64,000 bases of DNA from Phytopythium helicoides (taxonomy: Eukaryota; Oomycota; Peronosporomycetes; Pythiales; Pythiaceae): positions 310,001-374,000 of the forward strand of contig JANFNE010000036.1 of assembly GCA_024867545.1 (NCBI GenBank), written 5' to 3'. Position numbers and translations under genes: made by a program. Under the pieces are notes generated by a model, which searched no databases, was not told where the DNA came from, and worked only from the letters and a program-made list of their open reading frames with translations. Position 1 is the first letter of the stretch. Each line of letters opens with the position of its first letter. Shown piece by piece: positions 23,777 to 33,858 of the stretch.

Positions 23777-24928
23777 TCAAAGGAAGAAGTCATCCTCCTC
23801 CTCGTCTTCCTCCTGCTCCTCTTGCTTGTCCTCCTTTGACTTGACCCCAACCTCGAGCTCGTCCTCCTCCATGTCGACGAGTGCCGGGGTTGGTGCGGCT
23901 GCTGACTTGTCGCGGTTCTTCCTAGGCTTCTTGTGCTTCTTTGTCTCCTCCTTCGACGGCCGCTTGATGAGTAGCGAGGCAGCCGGAGCCGGCGCAGCCT
24001 GTTGGTCCGCTGACTTGCCGTCGTTAAAGCAGAACTGATGGAACGCCTCAGTTGGCTGCTCCTTCTCGAATCGCTCAATCGCCTCCTGACGAAGCTGCTG
24101 CTGGCTGCATAGACGAGTTGATCCGGGCACCATTTGTCAGCACATTATATTTCTTTTGCTCATCAAGCAGCAAGACGCACCGAGCAAGTTCTTCCTCCGA
24201 CAGTGGCTTGGACGGGAAGAGAGACAAGTAGGGCTCTGCGCGCGGGTAAAAGTAGATGTACTTCATGTCGTCACAGTACCGCTCATAGTCGGCCTTGTGC
24301 TTCTTGGCATCGGCCTTGTCCGTCGCCTGTGTTGGTTGCATCAAGTGGGCACTCGTCAGTCCAAATGATTCAAGAGCAATCGTGAGGTGGCTCAGCGTAC
24401 GCTCTCCATGTGTTTCTTTGCTTGGCGCAGCTTGCGCATGATCTTGACTCGCTCGAAGAACCGCGGCTATCATCGCGGGCAAGCATCGTCAGTTAACAGC
24501 AGATCATCACGCAACCAACCGCAGCGCAGCGCACCTTCTTGTACTTTTCAGCGTTCTTCTTCTCTAGCTCTACGCGCTCCTTCTCCTCATGCTGTTTAGT
24601 CGCCAGCGCTCGCGCACGTCAGCCACAGAGCGTATCCTCTCATCCACCCGAGCGCGCCAACACCGCGCACCTCCTTCTTGAGCTGCTCGAGCTCGGCCTT
24701 CTTGGCTCTCCGCGTCGCGTCCGGGATCTCCTGCAGGCCCATTTCCTCTCCAGTCAGCGCCTCGCCCTGCTTTCGTTGCCACATTCCTCGCCAGCGACGC
24801 ACCCCGCGGTTCAGGAAGCGCTCGAGCCCGCGGATCCGGTTCTTGAGCGACGGCAGCTTCTTCACCTGCGCGGGCTTCTTGGCCGCCGCCTTCTTGAAGC
24901 GCAGCCGCGTGCCCGCCGTCGGCGCCAT
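23777..24928 (-). CDS. EFG1: rRNA-processing protein Efg1
   Basis: Five exons (minus): 24928-24671, 24591-24535, 24466-24401, 24326-24181, 24104-23777; 284 aa with all phases consistent. The Efg1 core is visible: KNRIRGLERFLNR, then EKKNAEKYKKP.RFFERVKIMRKL, then YIYFYPRAEPYLSLFP. Basic at both ends, with an acidic, Lys/Glu-rich tail (EEQEEDEEEDDFFL). Efg1 is a nucleolar protein of the early 90S/SSU processome, needed for 18S rRNA maturation at 5'-ETS/A1 cleavage in yeast. Its 3' end is convergent with the kinase gene, 124 bp away. Its short introns use GTGCGY donors like the rest of the window. Confidence 0.88.
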
Positions 24929-25984
24929 GTCGTCTACTTGCTGGTCGAGGCGGTGCAGTGTGATGATGGCTCGGTTTGGTTGGTGGTGCAAATATGGCGT
25001 GTCGCACACATATTTCGTGTGTTTTCGATGTGGCACGAGCACTTCAACAACCGGGCGTGTGACGTGTGCGACCCCTCTGGATCGCGTGGCAGTCATCTCG
25101 CCCTCCGCCCTGCGTTCGTGCGCGCGGCATCCCACGCTGGCTGGTTTGCCAGCAGCTCCTCCGTCCGTACAGCCCGCGCGGGTTGGCTCCACCCAGTTCG
25201 ACATCGAGCATTAGTGCAGCGTGGCGGCGCAGCGTGGCTCCACTGCATGATACAGCGTTAAACCCATTTTCGCGTGACGCGGGCGCCCTGTCTGTCTGCC
25301 GTACGTAGCGCTTTGCAGTCACCTGCTCCTCGTCCTTCCGTCCGTCGCGAGCCTCGCACCGCGCAGGCCTCGCGAGCCGCACGCCAGCTCACTCGTCCAG
25401 CACGCCGAGTTGTCTCTCCCTCTGCAACTCGATACCCGGTATAAAGTGTGCGCGACCCGCCAGGGATCGAGGCGGTGAGCCTCGAAATCTATTTTCGAGC
25501 GCCGGGCCGGAAGCGTCGCCTGCCGAACCGCGGAAGGGAAGGAAGGGAAGGGAAGGCCGCCGCAGGTGAAACCCCCGCCGTCGCTGGCGCCGCTCCGCCG
25601 CCGTTAGTATGGCGCGCTGTATGCCGCGCGCCGCCCCGAACCGAACCGCCGCGCTCACCACCGCCGCCTGCTGGCCCGCAGATCCGCTCCGACGCCGCCC
25701 CACCCCTCGCGCTCGCCCAGCTCGCCCAGCTCGCCCAGCCGCCGTCGCCTGACGTCGCGCAAGCCCGCAGTCCCCAGTCGCCCGCCCGCACGTCGTCCGG
25801 TTGCGCCCGACAGGCGAGGAAAGGGCGCGTGCGCGCGATCTTTTGCGGTCTTTCCACGGTTCACTTTCTCTCTTCTCCCCCTCCGGAACTCGAGGACAGG
25901 CGCGGGGGCAGAGCGCGAGGGCGACGCACCCAGACGAGGCCAAGACCAGCGCCAAGCAGCGCTACTTTGGCTTTCGGAGGCGCC
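24929..25984. promoter_or_regulatory. Divergent intergenic region (Efg1 / PKA regulatory subunit)
   Basis: About 1,050 bp. It holds a polypurine GGAAG repeat (about 25541-25557) and three tandem 9-mers of GCTCGCCCA (25711-25739). The frame of the downstream gene stays open from 25448 without a stop, but codes only low-complexity Pro/Arg/Ala text, so I treat it as 5' flank. Confidence 0.45.
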
Positions 25985-27389
25985 ATGGCGGACGCCGAGG
26001 GCGTGCAGCAGGAGCTGCAGGACTACCTGCACAAGAAAGGAATCAACACGCTCTTCATCAACCTCGTCGAGTCGCTGCTGCTCGCCAAGCCCGACAACCC
26101 CATCCTGCACATCATACAGTACCTCCAGGCCAACTACCCAGAAGAGGCCACGCCAAGGTCCAAGGTAGGCCTCCCGCTCGGCAAGGACGACAACCCCGCC
26201 TCGCCCTCCCACAACACATGTGCGCAGCCATTTGCAGCCAGCTCACAGGCAACCAGACCAGCTAACGCCCGAATGCTCCGTGCAGACCACTCAGATGAGT
26301 CCGAGAGCGAGGACGAGGACGACGGCGGCGACGCGCTGGGAGAGATCAACAACAGCCCGCCGCCGCCCAAGCCCATCGTCAAGGGTCGCCGCACTTCCGT
26401 CTCGGCAGAGACTATCGATCCGCACAGGTATGAAACTGCCTTTCGTGGTGGTTGATGAAAAACGCACAGCCCGATGATCTCATGCCAATTTTTCACAGTG
26501 CCAAACAGTTCGAACGCGTCGTGCACCCCAAGTCACCTGAGGAGCGTGAGGTCATTAGTCAGATGGTGGCTGAAAACATCCTCTTCAAGTCACTGGATGA
26601 GAAGCAGCTAGAAATTGTACTTGACGCCATGTTCCCCAAGGAGTTCGAGCCTGGTGAGACGATCATTAAGCAGGGGGATGACGGCGACAACTTTTACATC
26701 CTGGAGTCGGGTGTCTGCGAGGTGTATAAGGACGACGTGCTTGTCCAGACGGTGAGAAAAGGTTCCGTCACTTGTTTTCTTCGCATCTAACGGACTGGTC
26801 TGTTCTTTGTTATTTTCCGCAGTGCACTGAGGCCATGTCGTTCGGCGAGCTCGCGCTGATGTACAACGCTCCGCGTGCAGCTACTGTGAAAGCCTTGGAG
26901 AAGTCCAAGGCTTGGGCACTCGACCGCCAGACATTCAAGTACATTATCATGGAGACAACGCTAAAAAAGCGTGAGGCGCACAAGGGCTTCATTGAACGCG
27001 TTCCACTACTCGAGTCGCTCAGCGAGTATGAACGCCTGACTGTTGCAGACGCACTACGAACCGAGACGTTTAGTGACGGCGAGGTCATCATCACACAGGG
27101 CGACGATGGAAATCTGTTTTATATTATCGAGGAAGGAACAGCTGTGTGCACGAAGCAGGCCTCGCCGTCAGATCCACCACAGGATATCGGCGTGCTTGGC
27201 TCTGGCGCGTACTTTGGTGAGATCGCATTGTTGACAACGCGACCGCGCCAGGCAACAGTAACAGCCCGGGGTACAGTCAAGTGCCTGACTTTAGACCGAA
27301 AGACGTTCAAGCGTGTCATGGGTCCGCTTGAAGACATCCTGAAGCGCAACATTGACAACTACAACACGGTGATGGCCAACACGATATAG
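25985..27389 (+). CDS. cAMP-dependent protein kinase regulatory subunit
   Basis: Exons 25985-26164, 26228-26427, 26499-26751, 26823-27389; 399 aa. Residues 1-60 form an RII-alpha-type dimerisation/docking domain (LQDYLHKKGINTLFINLVES), which pairs subunits and binds anchoring proteins. An acidic linker leads to the inhibitor segment GRRTSVSAE (about 111); with Ser/Thr in place of Gly/Ala it would act as a substrate-type (RII-like) inhibitor. Two cyclic-nucleotide domains follow, with complete phosphate-binding cassettes FGELALMYNAPRAATV (about 216) and FGEIALLTTRPRQATV (about 340), both keeping the Glu and Arg that bind cAMP. Role: holds the PKA catalytic subunit inactive until cAMP binds. 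The first intron acceptor is chosen to keep phase. Confidence 0.93.
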
Positions 27390-27625
27390 TGCGTAGAGAC
27401 GAGAGCGAGCGGGCCACGAGCCTCGAGAGCAGGACAGTACCGCGAGCGCAAAGGTAGCGTTGGCGCGGACCAGTGGGTGGTTGAAGGAGATCGCCGCTGG
27501 GCTCGCGAGGTTTGCCGATTGTACGAGAAGCAGAAACTATAACACGCGTCGCGAGAAGGAACAGCAAAGAGGCACAAAGGGCATTCAGAACCGAGTAGGA
27601 CGCGACTGGGAAACAACAGCGTTGC

Positions 27626-27637
27626 TTTTTTTTTTTT
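27626..27637. repeat. T12 homopolymer in convergent 3' spacer
   Basis: A run of twelve T lies in the 293-bp gap between the convergent PKA-R and phosphodiesterase genes. It may mark a terminator/polyadenylation zone, though no further support is seen. Confidence 0.6.
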
Positions 27638-27682
27638 ACACTTTGCAAATGACCCAGCTTATTGCGGTAAGCGTTGGATGGT

Positions 27683-29449
27683 CTACAGCACGTTCTCATA
27701 CGGGCGCTCACGATCTTCACCAGCGCCGGCAATTCCACGGGAACGCAGGATGAACTGAATCGCAGAGACACAGCCAATCGCAATTGCTGTCGCCAGCGCA
27801 GTTGTGCCAATGGCGACCAGCACGTCAGAGGATGAGAGAATGTCCTCTGGGGTCGATGGAGACGATCCCAAAGATCCGTCAGAAGTGCCGGTCTCGCCTT
27901 CAACAGGCGGGGTCTCCACGCCGGAGTCTTCAGAATGTTCGGGCTGCATGACGACCAAGACGCTGTCCACGCATGTCAGGTACTCTTGCCGCGTAGACCA
28001 CCACTTCATCGTGCATAGTGTCTTTGCGCGGCACAGCGCCGTTGTGCACGGTGCTTGCTTGGGCGACTGTGCCTTCATGTTCCAGTTGTAGCCCTCAAGC
28101 AAGGTAGCATTTCGGTGTGCACGCGCCACAAAGCTGTTGAGCTCATTCTCACTGAGTGACTTGATACCATACGCGCTGCCAAGCACAATATACAGATCAG
28201 ACGCCGTGCTGTCCAGAGGCATTCGCCGTGAGCAAGACTGCACTAAACGTACGTTGTCGCTTTGAAGAGCTCTCGCCACGCAAGCTTAGGTTCAGTGTCT
28301 GCAATATCGCTGCCAAATACAGTAAAGTCGAGCACATCGTAGGTCTCGGCGTCAAAATCCCACACCATGAACGAGGGGTTATTCCCAAAGAGCGGCGAGA
28401 TTGAGCCCGTGACAAACATGGGGATCAAGTGAAACCCGTCGCCCATTCCATCCTCGTCTAGCACAGGCACTGGGATGCGGAACTCGATGCTGTGCACATG
28501 ACCGAAGATCTGTGCCTTGACGACATTCGGGTACTTGCCGACGACAGCTTTGTACCGATCGATGTAGTTCTCGTGCCACTGCGGATAGCCTCCATAAGAA
28601 TCGACGATCGGCGCGATGTGGCCTGTGATGTAGGCAAATTTATCGAGCGCCTGCAGTGCAGCAAGTGTGTCATCCAGCCATGCGAACTGCCCGAACGGGT
28701 CCGGTGCGTCCGCTGTGTCTGGAACGTGACTCGGCTGATGTTGCATTCCACCGTTGTGATCGGTCAGTCCAACCCAACTCCACGACCAGCCCATCCAGCA
28801 ACGGAACGACGCACCGAGTAGGGCACCGTGTTGAGCGTGATAATCTCGAGTCGGTCGTCGAAGGCGTACTTGAGGAATCCTCGGCGGCTGAACAGGTCAA
28901 ATGCTGGCTTGGACAGCGAGTCCCGCCAGGCGTCTGCAATGAGCGCGATCGACGGGTTCGGTCCCGCGCTCGGGTCTGTCACCTCCATGTGGTAGTCCGG
29001 GTCTGCCACCCCTCACGTTAGCATCCAATCACGCCACCTCTACACAGTCTCAGCAGAATGAGCTCACTGGCGTCTGCGTTGCCAACCACAGCTGTAGCTT
29101 CGAGCGCAGCGCTGTCCCCTGGCGGGAAGAACTTCTCGATGAGCTGCACGTTGGTGCGCACTGCGCTGGCCACGAACGCGTCCGAGAAGTCTCCGTGCGC
29201 CGCGTGGTCGCCCGTGTAGAGCAGCAGGTCGGGCGCGGGCGCCTGCTGCTTGGCGAACGCGAGCGCCGACTCCAGCAGCGCCACGGGTGCGTCCGAGTAG
29301 TAGCGGATGGGGATGGCGGCCGACTCGCGCGCGTCCAGCGACTCGGACAGGTTCAAGTGCACGTCCGACAGGTGCAGGATCTGGCGCGGGAGCAGCTCGG
29401 CGCGGCCCACGGCCAGCAGAAGCAGCGGCAGCAGCCAGCGGCTCGTCAT
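27683..29449 (-). CDS. Acid-sphingomyelinase-like phosphodiesterase, paralogue 1
   Basis: Exons (minus) 29449-29068, 29002-28815, 28734-28253, 28175-27683; 514 aa. An in-frame ATG at 29461 is a second possible start. Signal peptide MTSRWLLPLLLLAVGRAEL. Calcineurin-like metallophosphoesterase motifs: SDVHLN, YTGDHAAH, VVGNAD, GHIAP and GHVHS, in the order used by the ASM/SMPDL/endopolyphosphatase family. The usual GNHE/GNHD motif reads GNAD, so the catalytic His next to the metal-ligand Asn is replaced. A Cys-rich C-terminal region (CTTALCRAKTLCTMKWWST) is followed by a Ser/Glu-rich stalk and a TM helix (VAIGTTALATAIAIGCVSAI). Likely a secretory-pathway, membrane-anchored ectoenzyme acting on phosphodiester or nucleotide substrates. 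The three introns match those of paralogues 2 and 3. Confidence 0.88.
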
Positions 29450-29631
29450 GGCCACGAGCATCTGGAGGTGGCGGCCGCAGCTTCAAATGACTTGCGCTGA
29501 GTATGGCAGGGGATCCTCTTGGAGAACATTGACCACGCTCGTTCGTAACAGCTATGTGTCAGGATATCGAACGCATGGCTACACTGAAGTTGAAGTGGAT
29601 GGGTACACTCTATGATTAGGCTGGCACTGCC

Positions 29632-32600
29632 ATGAGGACCCACACCTTCCCTTCGGCGAGACCACCGGGAATAGATTGCGAACAGCGCGGTACGCCCGAG
29701 AATAGCGGCGCGTGTTACTGCGGGCACACGAAGGTGAAGAGAAACCCCGGGTGGCCGAAGAGGAGCGGTGCCGCCATCTTGCGGTCGGAGCCTTCGGCCA
29801 AGATGCCGAGCAGCCTGCTCGCGTCCGCGATGAGCAGCACCTCGCGCGTCGACTCGCTGCGATCTCCGCGCGAGTCTTCGGCCGCGTCAGGGGGCGAGTC
29901 AGGGCCGATGGTCGCCGTCCGACAGTCACCCTCGCTGCCTGCACGGTTCTTCTGGAATCGATCGCGCGCAGTGGCACCCACCACATCTATCTACTTTGAC
30001 GATCACGTCACTGACATTGAAGGCAACAGTGTGGATACTGTTGGCGCTAGCGATGATCCACACAGCCGCGATATTATCTTCCTCAGCAAGCCCAGCAACG
30101 ATTTCCTTGACATTCGCAGCCTCGTGTTCGGCCATAAACCAGCACAGCCAGGAGTCGTACCCTCGACAAAGTCATCTAGTGCTGTCAGCGATATGAGTCA
30201 AGGCCCCGCGGCAGGCTCTACCATTACCAGGCGCCCGCGCAACCCAGTCAAGCGTCGACTACGAGCAAAGGAGGAACTGTGCTTAACGTTGCCTCGGTCA
30301 GGCTCACGACCGAAAAAATCGTGGTTTCTTTTGCCAGGACTCATTGGACGTGAAGGTGGCGACCACATTCTTGTCGCAACCAAAGACCCTTCCATGGACC
30401 CAGTTCACGCTGAAATTTCAGTTGAGGGAGACGACTATCTGCTTCGAGATCACCACAGCACAGGAGGAACCTTTCTCTGTCTCTCGACGATACACCGACA
30501 CTACCCCCAACGAGATGGCTTTCGCTTGCGCCGCGGAGATACTTTTTATGTGGGCCTGGCAACCAGAGTTACGGTCGAAGAGCTGGTGACAGAGCTTGCG
30601 CCACCAATAGACGAAATTAAGGCGAGGCGTCGGATGAGCAGTGTCTGCAGCAGCGAAGGGGATAATCCCCAAAAACTTGCACCCGAGCTACTACCTCTTT
30701 CCCGAGATGGATCTGCCGCCAGCGACCGCCTCTCTCGTCCTTGCACAGGTTCACGGAACCAAAGCCTCTCGACCCTCGTTGAGCGTGAGGGTGATGGTGA
30801 GCACATAGCAGCCGAGGATGGGACTCAAACCACAGCAACACAAGAGCAGTCACCAAAGCGCCGTGTGCGATTTGCCGACACTCCACCCAGTGCGTCTGAT
30901 GGATCAACAGTAATAGGGAGTCGCTATCAGCGAACACGCTCCAAACCCAAACCACCGCCATACCCTCGACACCGGCCCGTTGCACTAACACTCAGCATTG
31001 TTGAGCTAGCAGATGATGGGTCTACGATAGCGGAGCCAAGGCGAGTGAGTCTTTGCGCATTGGATGCTGCATCCAAAGCTCGAGCCACAAAAGACCATTA
31101 CCTGCTGGGTTCTGCAGCTTTCTGTGATGTGCAGCTTCCGGCCGAAGATATACACCCTGTGCATGCTCGCATCGCGTTTGATGGCTTCTTCTTTGTACTG
31201 CAAGACTTGTCATTCGATGAAAACCCGCAGCGGAAGACGCGAGTGGCACTATTGACACCAACCAGGCTTGCAAGAGGTGATACTTTGCTTCTTGGTAAAT
31301 GTGAGCTCCATGTGACTACCATCAGCAAGGCTTTTCGTGGACGAGACCGAGACATGAAGGAGGTTGCAATTCGTTGCCGCTTGTTGAGAGTGTCTAAACG
31401 GAAGACTCGAGCCCCGAGCAAATTCGTGACGGTGGGATTCCGGCACCAAATGCAAGAAAGCTTTGTGTTTGGCAAGGGCCGTGAATGCCAAGCTCAGATG
31501 TTCACAACGGCTCTCGCAGTGGAGCAATTCTCGGTGCAGCTTGATCATGGTGCGTGCATGATGACTCCTAAGGCAGCTGGGATCAATCAAGGAACGTATT
31601 TTCTGCTCGGCCGCGACTGCATACCACATGCAACAGAACGAGTTTCGGATCTCGTGCGATACTCCAGCAAAGCACTCATGCTAGTCGAGGGCTGTGTGTT
31701 CAAATGCGGCAACACCGAGCTAGAAGTGGTATTTGTTAAACATGCCGGAGGCAGCAATGGAGATGACTCGAGCCGATCCCCTCGCTCGCCGAGAAGCGTC
31801 GAGGATAATGACGAAGTATTCGAGAATGCGACGCTCCTAGCAAATCTACCGTGGCTCCAACAAATTGCATACGACCGGAAACTGGTGCAAAATGTTGCAC
31901 GACGCGGTCGCCGCCTAACAATGCAGGCTGGGGACGTGATTTACGACGAGGGAGATCCAGCTACCTTTCTCTTTATTGTGATCGATGGTGACGTTGAACT
32001 GACATCCAATGTTTGGACGGGCTCTTGTGGTAGTGCTCGATCTAGCACCATTGAAGTCAAGCCACAAGAACATGAACCAAGGAGGATGACTATGAGGCTC
32101 GAAAGCATGAGTTTTGGGATGGAAGCATTCAATCCATCGCCAGCGCCAGGTCCACCTGCAAATTCCGACAGAGATGTTCTGGTTGAGCAGGTTGGTGCTG
32201 GCAGCTTCTTTGGTGAAGTGTGTCTACAAGGTCCTTGCATGGAATATGCTGAGAGTGCACGAGCTGCTGGTGAACGCGGCTGCGCATTACTGGTCTTTGA
32301 CCGCGAAGATTTGGTTGGATATTTCGGGATGTACATGGACATCATTCGTCCCCATTTAGCGTTCGAGACTCAGCGGGAGATCCTCCATTGCTTGCGCCTG
32401 CACGTTCCATGGCTGTCGTCACTCTCCTACCATGATATCCGCATGCTTGCTGCTCGAGCAGAGCGATTTGAGTTTGCATCAGGAGAACTGCTCGTCGAAA
32501 ACGGAAAAGTTTTCGTTCCTGGCACATCGCTGGCAGATAGCTCAGGTCAGGGGCAAGATTCATCTCAGCAGCAAAGAGAAGGCTTACTACTGTTGGTGCG

Positions 32601-33747
32601 TGGGAAAGCTTTGCTTACACGACCAAGAGTACGACGGTCATCGTTTCGGCAGATTTTGCGCAAACAGCGCAGTTCTATATCGGTAGTATCAGCATTTGCA
32701 TCTGTGATTGATACAGACGGAGTCTACGCAGCCGATGACTGCGAGCTTCAGAAGCAAGACGATAACACTGGCGGGGAAGATGAAGCTTTGGTGATGACAA
32801 GAACGGATGAAAATATCAGTGAGGTGGTGGGCATCAACGAAGGCGAGAAGGTGGAAGATAACGTTGAAGGATCGGGCGATATTGAAGTTATCAACGAGTC
32901 AGCCGAAATGACAGACCACTTAGAAGAAGAATGGTGGCGACCGGCAGAGCCGTTGACACTACTGCCATCAACCGAAGGTGCAGAAGGCGTGAATTCCAAG
33001 GTTCTTGGTTTGGAGGCGCGCACACGAGTCGAATGCTTCTTTTTGGATGCGATCCACGTTGCTCATTTAGCAAATGGATCAGCTCCCTTCAATGTGGACG
33101 AAAGTGCCGGCATCGACAATGAAGGCAACGAATCACCAGACGAGCAGGCAAGAGTGAAGCCGCTGCTTTTACGGAAGCCAACAAGTCGGCGCAGCTCATT
33201 TGCTGCAATGAATAAGCGGCTTCATAGCTCGCAGATAATCACAAAAGGGCTGAATGCAGCTTCGACAGAAGATGAAGAAGGCGATACAGCTAGTGAAGAT
33301 CGCTCTACTGGTGACGACGATGAGGCTTCTCCGTCCCGAAAGTGGCGACGCAAGAAACGAAACAAGAACGTACTAGAAAAAGTACTGGCTGAAACTCAAG
33401 AAGACACAGAACTAACGAACGCACTTGTACTGTACGTGCTTTCCGGCGCTAACCGCGGCGACGTACATGTAGTGCGAAACGTGGCGTCTCTTGGCTCGAT
33501 AAAGAGCGGCGCCGACATTGAGCTCAATGACCGATACGTCTCGAGCTCCCACGCTGTAATTGAACATCACGATGGCCGTTACTGGCTGTACGATGACTGC
33601 AGTGAGTGGGGTACATTCGTGCGACTTGAGGAAAACAACCCGGTCGAGATTCACCCCGGGGACGTCTTTCTTGCTGGTGAAGTCGAGTTCATGTGCCTGG
33701 GCACGTTCCCGGAGAGAAAGCGACAGCTAAATTGCTGTGTTCAATAG
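29632..33747 (+). CDS. Large multi-FHA / cyclic-nucleotide-binding-domain protein
   Basis: Intronless, 1371 aa, fully open. FHA-like domains: residues about 215-320 (LIGREGGDHILVATKD, DPVHAEISV); about 480-565 (YLLGSAAFCDVQLPAEDIHP, VHARIAFDGFFFVLQD); a weaker one about 600-705 (FGKGRECQAQ); and a clear C-terminal one about 1263-1360 (SLGSIKSGADIELNDRYVSS, SHAVIEHHDGRYWLYD). Between them lies a cyclic-nucleotide-binding-like domain (about 745-900: GDVIYDEGDPATFLFIVIDG, FFGEVCLQG) and a degenerate second one (about 925-1010). FHA domains read phosphothreonine; CNB domains bind cAMP or cGMP. No kinase or other catalytic domain is present, so a signalling scaffold is inferred. Start alternatives: ATGs at 29803 and 29827. 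It starts 182 bp from the divergent phosphodiesterase gene. Confidence 0.85.
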   Translation: MRTHTFPSARPPGIDCEQRGTPENSGACYCGHTKVKRNPGWPKRSGAAILRSEPSAKMPSSLLASAMSSTSRVDSLRSPRESSAASGGESGPMVAVRQSPSLPARFFWNRSRAVAPTTSIYFDDHVTDIEGNSVDTVGASDDPHSRDIIFLSKPSNDFLDIRSLVFGHKPAQPGVVPSTKSSSAVSDMSQGPAAGSTITRRPRNPVKRRLRAKEELCLTLPRSGSRPKKSWFLLPGLIGREGGDHILVATKDPSMDPVHAEISVEGDDYLLRDHHSTGGTFLCLSTIHRHYPQRDGFRLRRGDTFYVGLATRVTVEELVTELAPPIDEIKARRRMSSVCSSEGDNPQKLAPELLPLSRDGSAASDRLSRPCTGSRNQSLSTLVEREGDGEHIAAEDGTQTTATQEQSPKRRVRFADTPPSASDGSTVIGSRYQRTRSKPKPPPYPRHRPVALTLSIVELADDGSTIAEPRRVSLCALDAASKARATKDHYLLGSAAFCDVQLPAEDIHPVHARIAFDGFFFVLQDLSFDENPQRKTRVALLTPTRLARGDTLLLGKCELHVTTISKAFRGRDRDMKEVAIRCRLLRVSKRKTRAPSKFVTVGFRHQMQESFVFGKGRECQAQMFTTALAVEQFSVQLDHGACMMTPKAAGINQGTYFLLGRDCIPHATERVSDLVRYSSKALMLVEGCVFKCGNTELEVVFVKHAGGSNGDDSSRSPRSPRSVEDNDEVFENATLLANLPWLQQIAYDRKLVQNVARRGRRLTMQAGDVIYDEGDPATFLFIVIDGDVELTSNVWTGSCGSARSSTIEVKPQEHEPRRMTMRLESMSFGMEAFNPSPAPGPPANSDRDVLVEQVGAGSFFGEVCLQGPCMEYAESARAAGERGCALLVFDREDLVGYFGMYMDIIRPHLAFETQREILHCLRLHVPWLSSLSYHDIRMLAARAERFEFASGELLVENGKVFVPGTSLADSSGQGQDSSQQQREGLLLLVRGKALLTRPRVRRSSFRQILRKQRSSISVVSAFASVIDTDGVYAADDCELQKQDDNTGGEDEALVMTRTDENISEVVGINEGEKVEDNVEGSGDIEVINESAEMTDHLEEEWWRPAEPLTLLPSTEGAEGVNSKVLGLEARTRVECFFLDAIHVAHLANGSAPFNVDESAGIDNEGNESPDEQARVKPLLLRKPTSRRSSFAAMNKRLHSSQIITKGLNAASTEDEEGDTASEDRSTGDDDEASPSRKWRRKKRNKNVLEKVLAETQEDTELTNALVLYVLSGANRGDVHVVRNVASLGSIKSGADIELNDRYVSSSHAVIEHHDGRYWLYDDCSEWGTFVRLEENNPVEIHPGDVFLAGEVEFMCLGTFPERKRQLNCCVQ

Positions 33748-33858
33748 CGCACTATCTATTTAGGAATAGCTCCTTTTTGACCTGTGGAACAGCTGCCTCG
33801 TATCGTTTTTTCACTGGAAATGCTACAATCATGCTTCATCAAATTTTTCTCAAACCTG

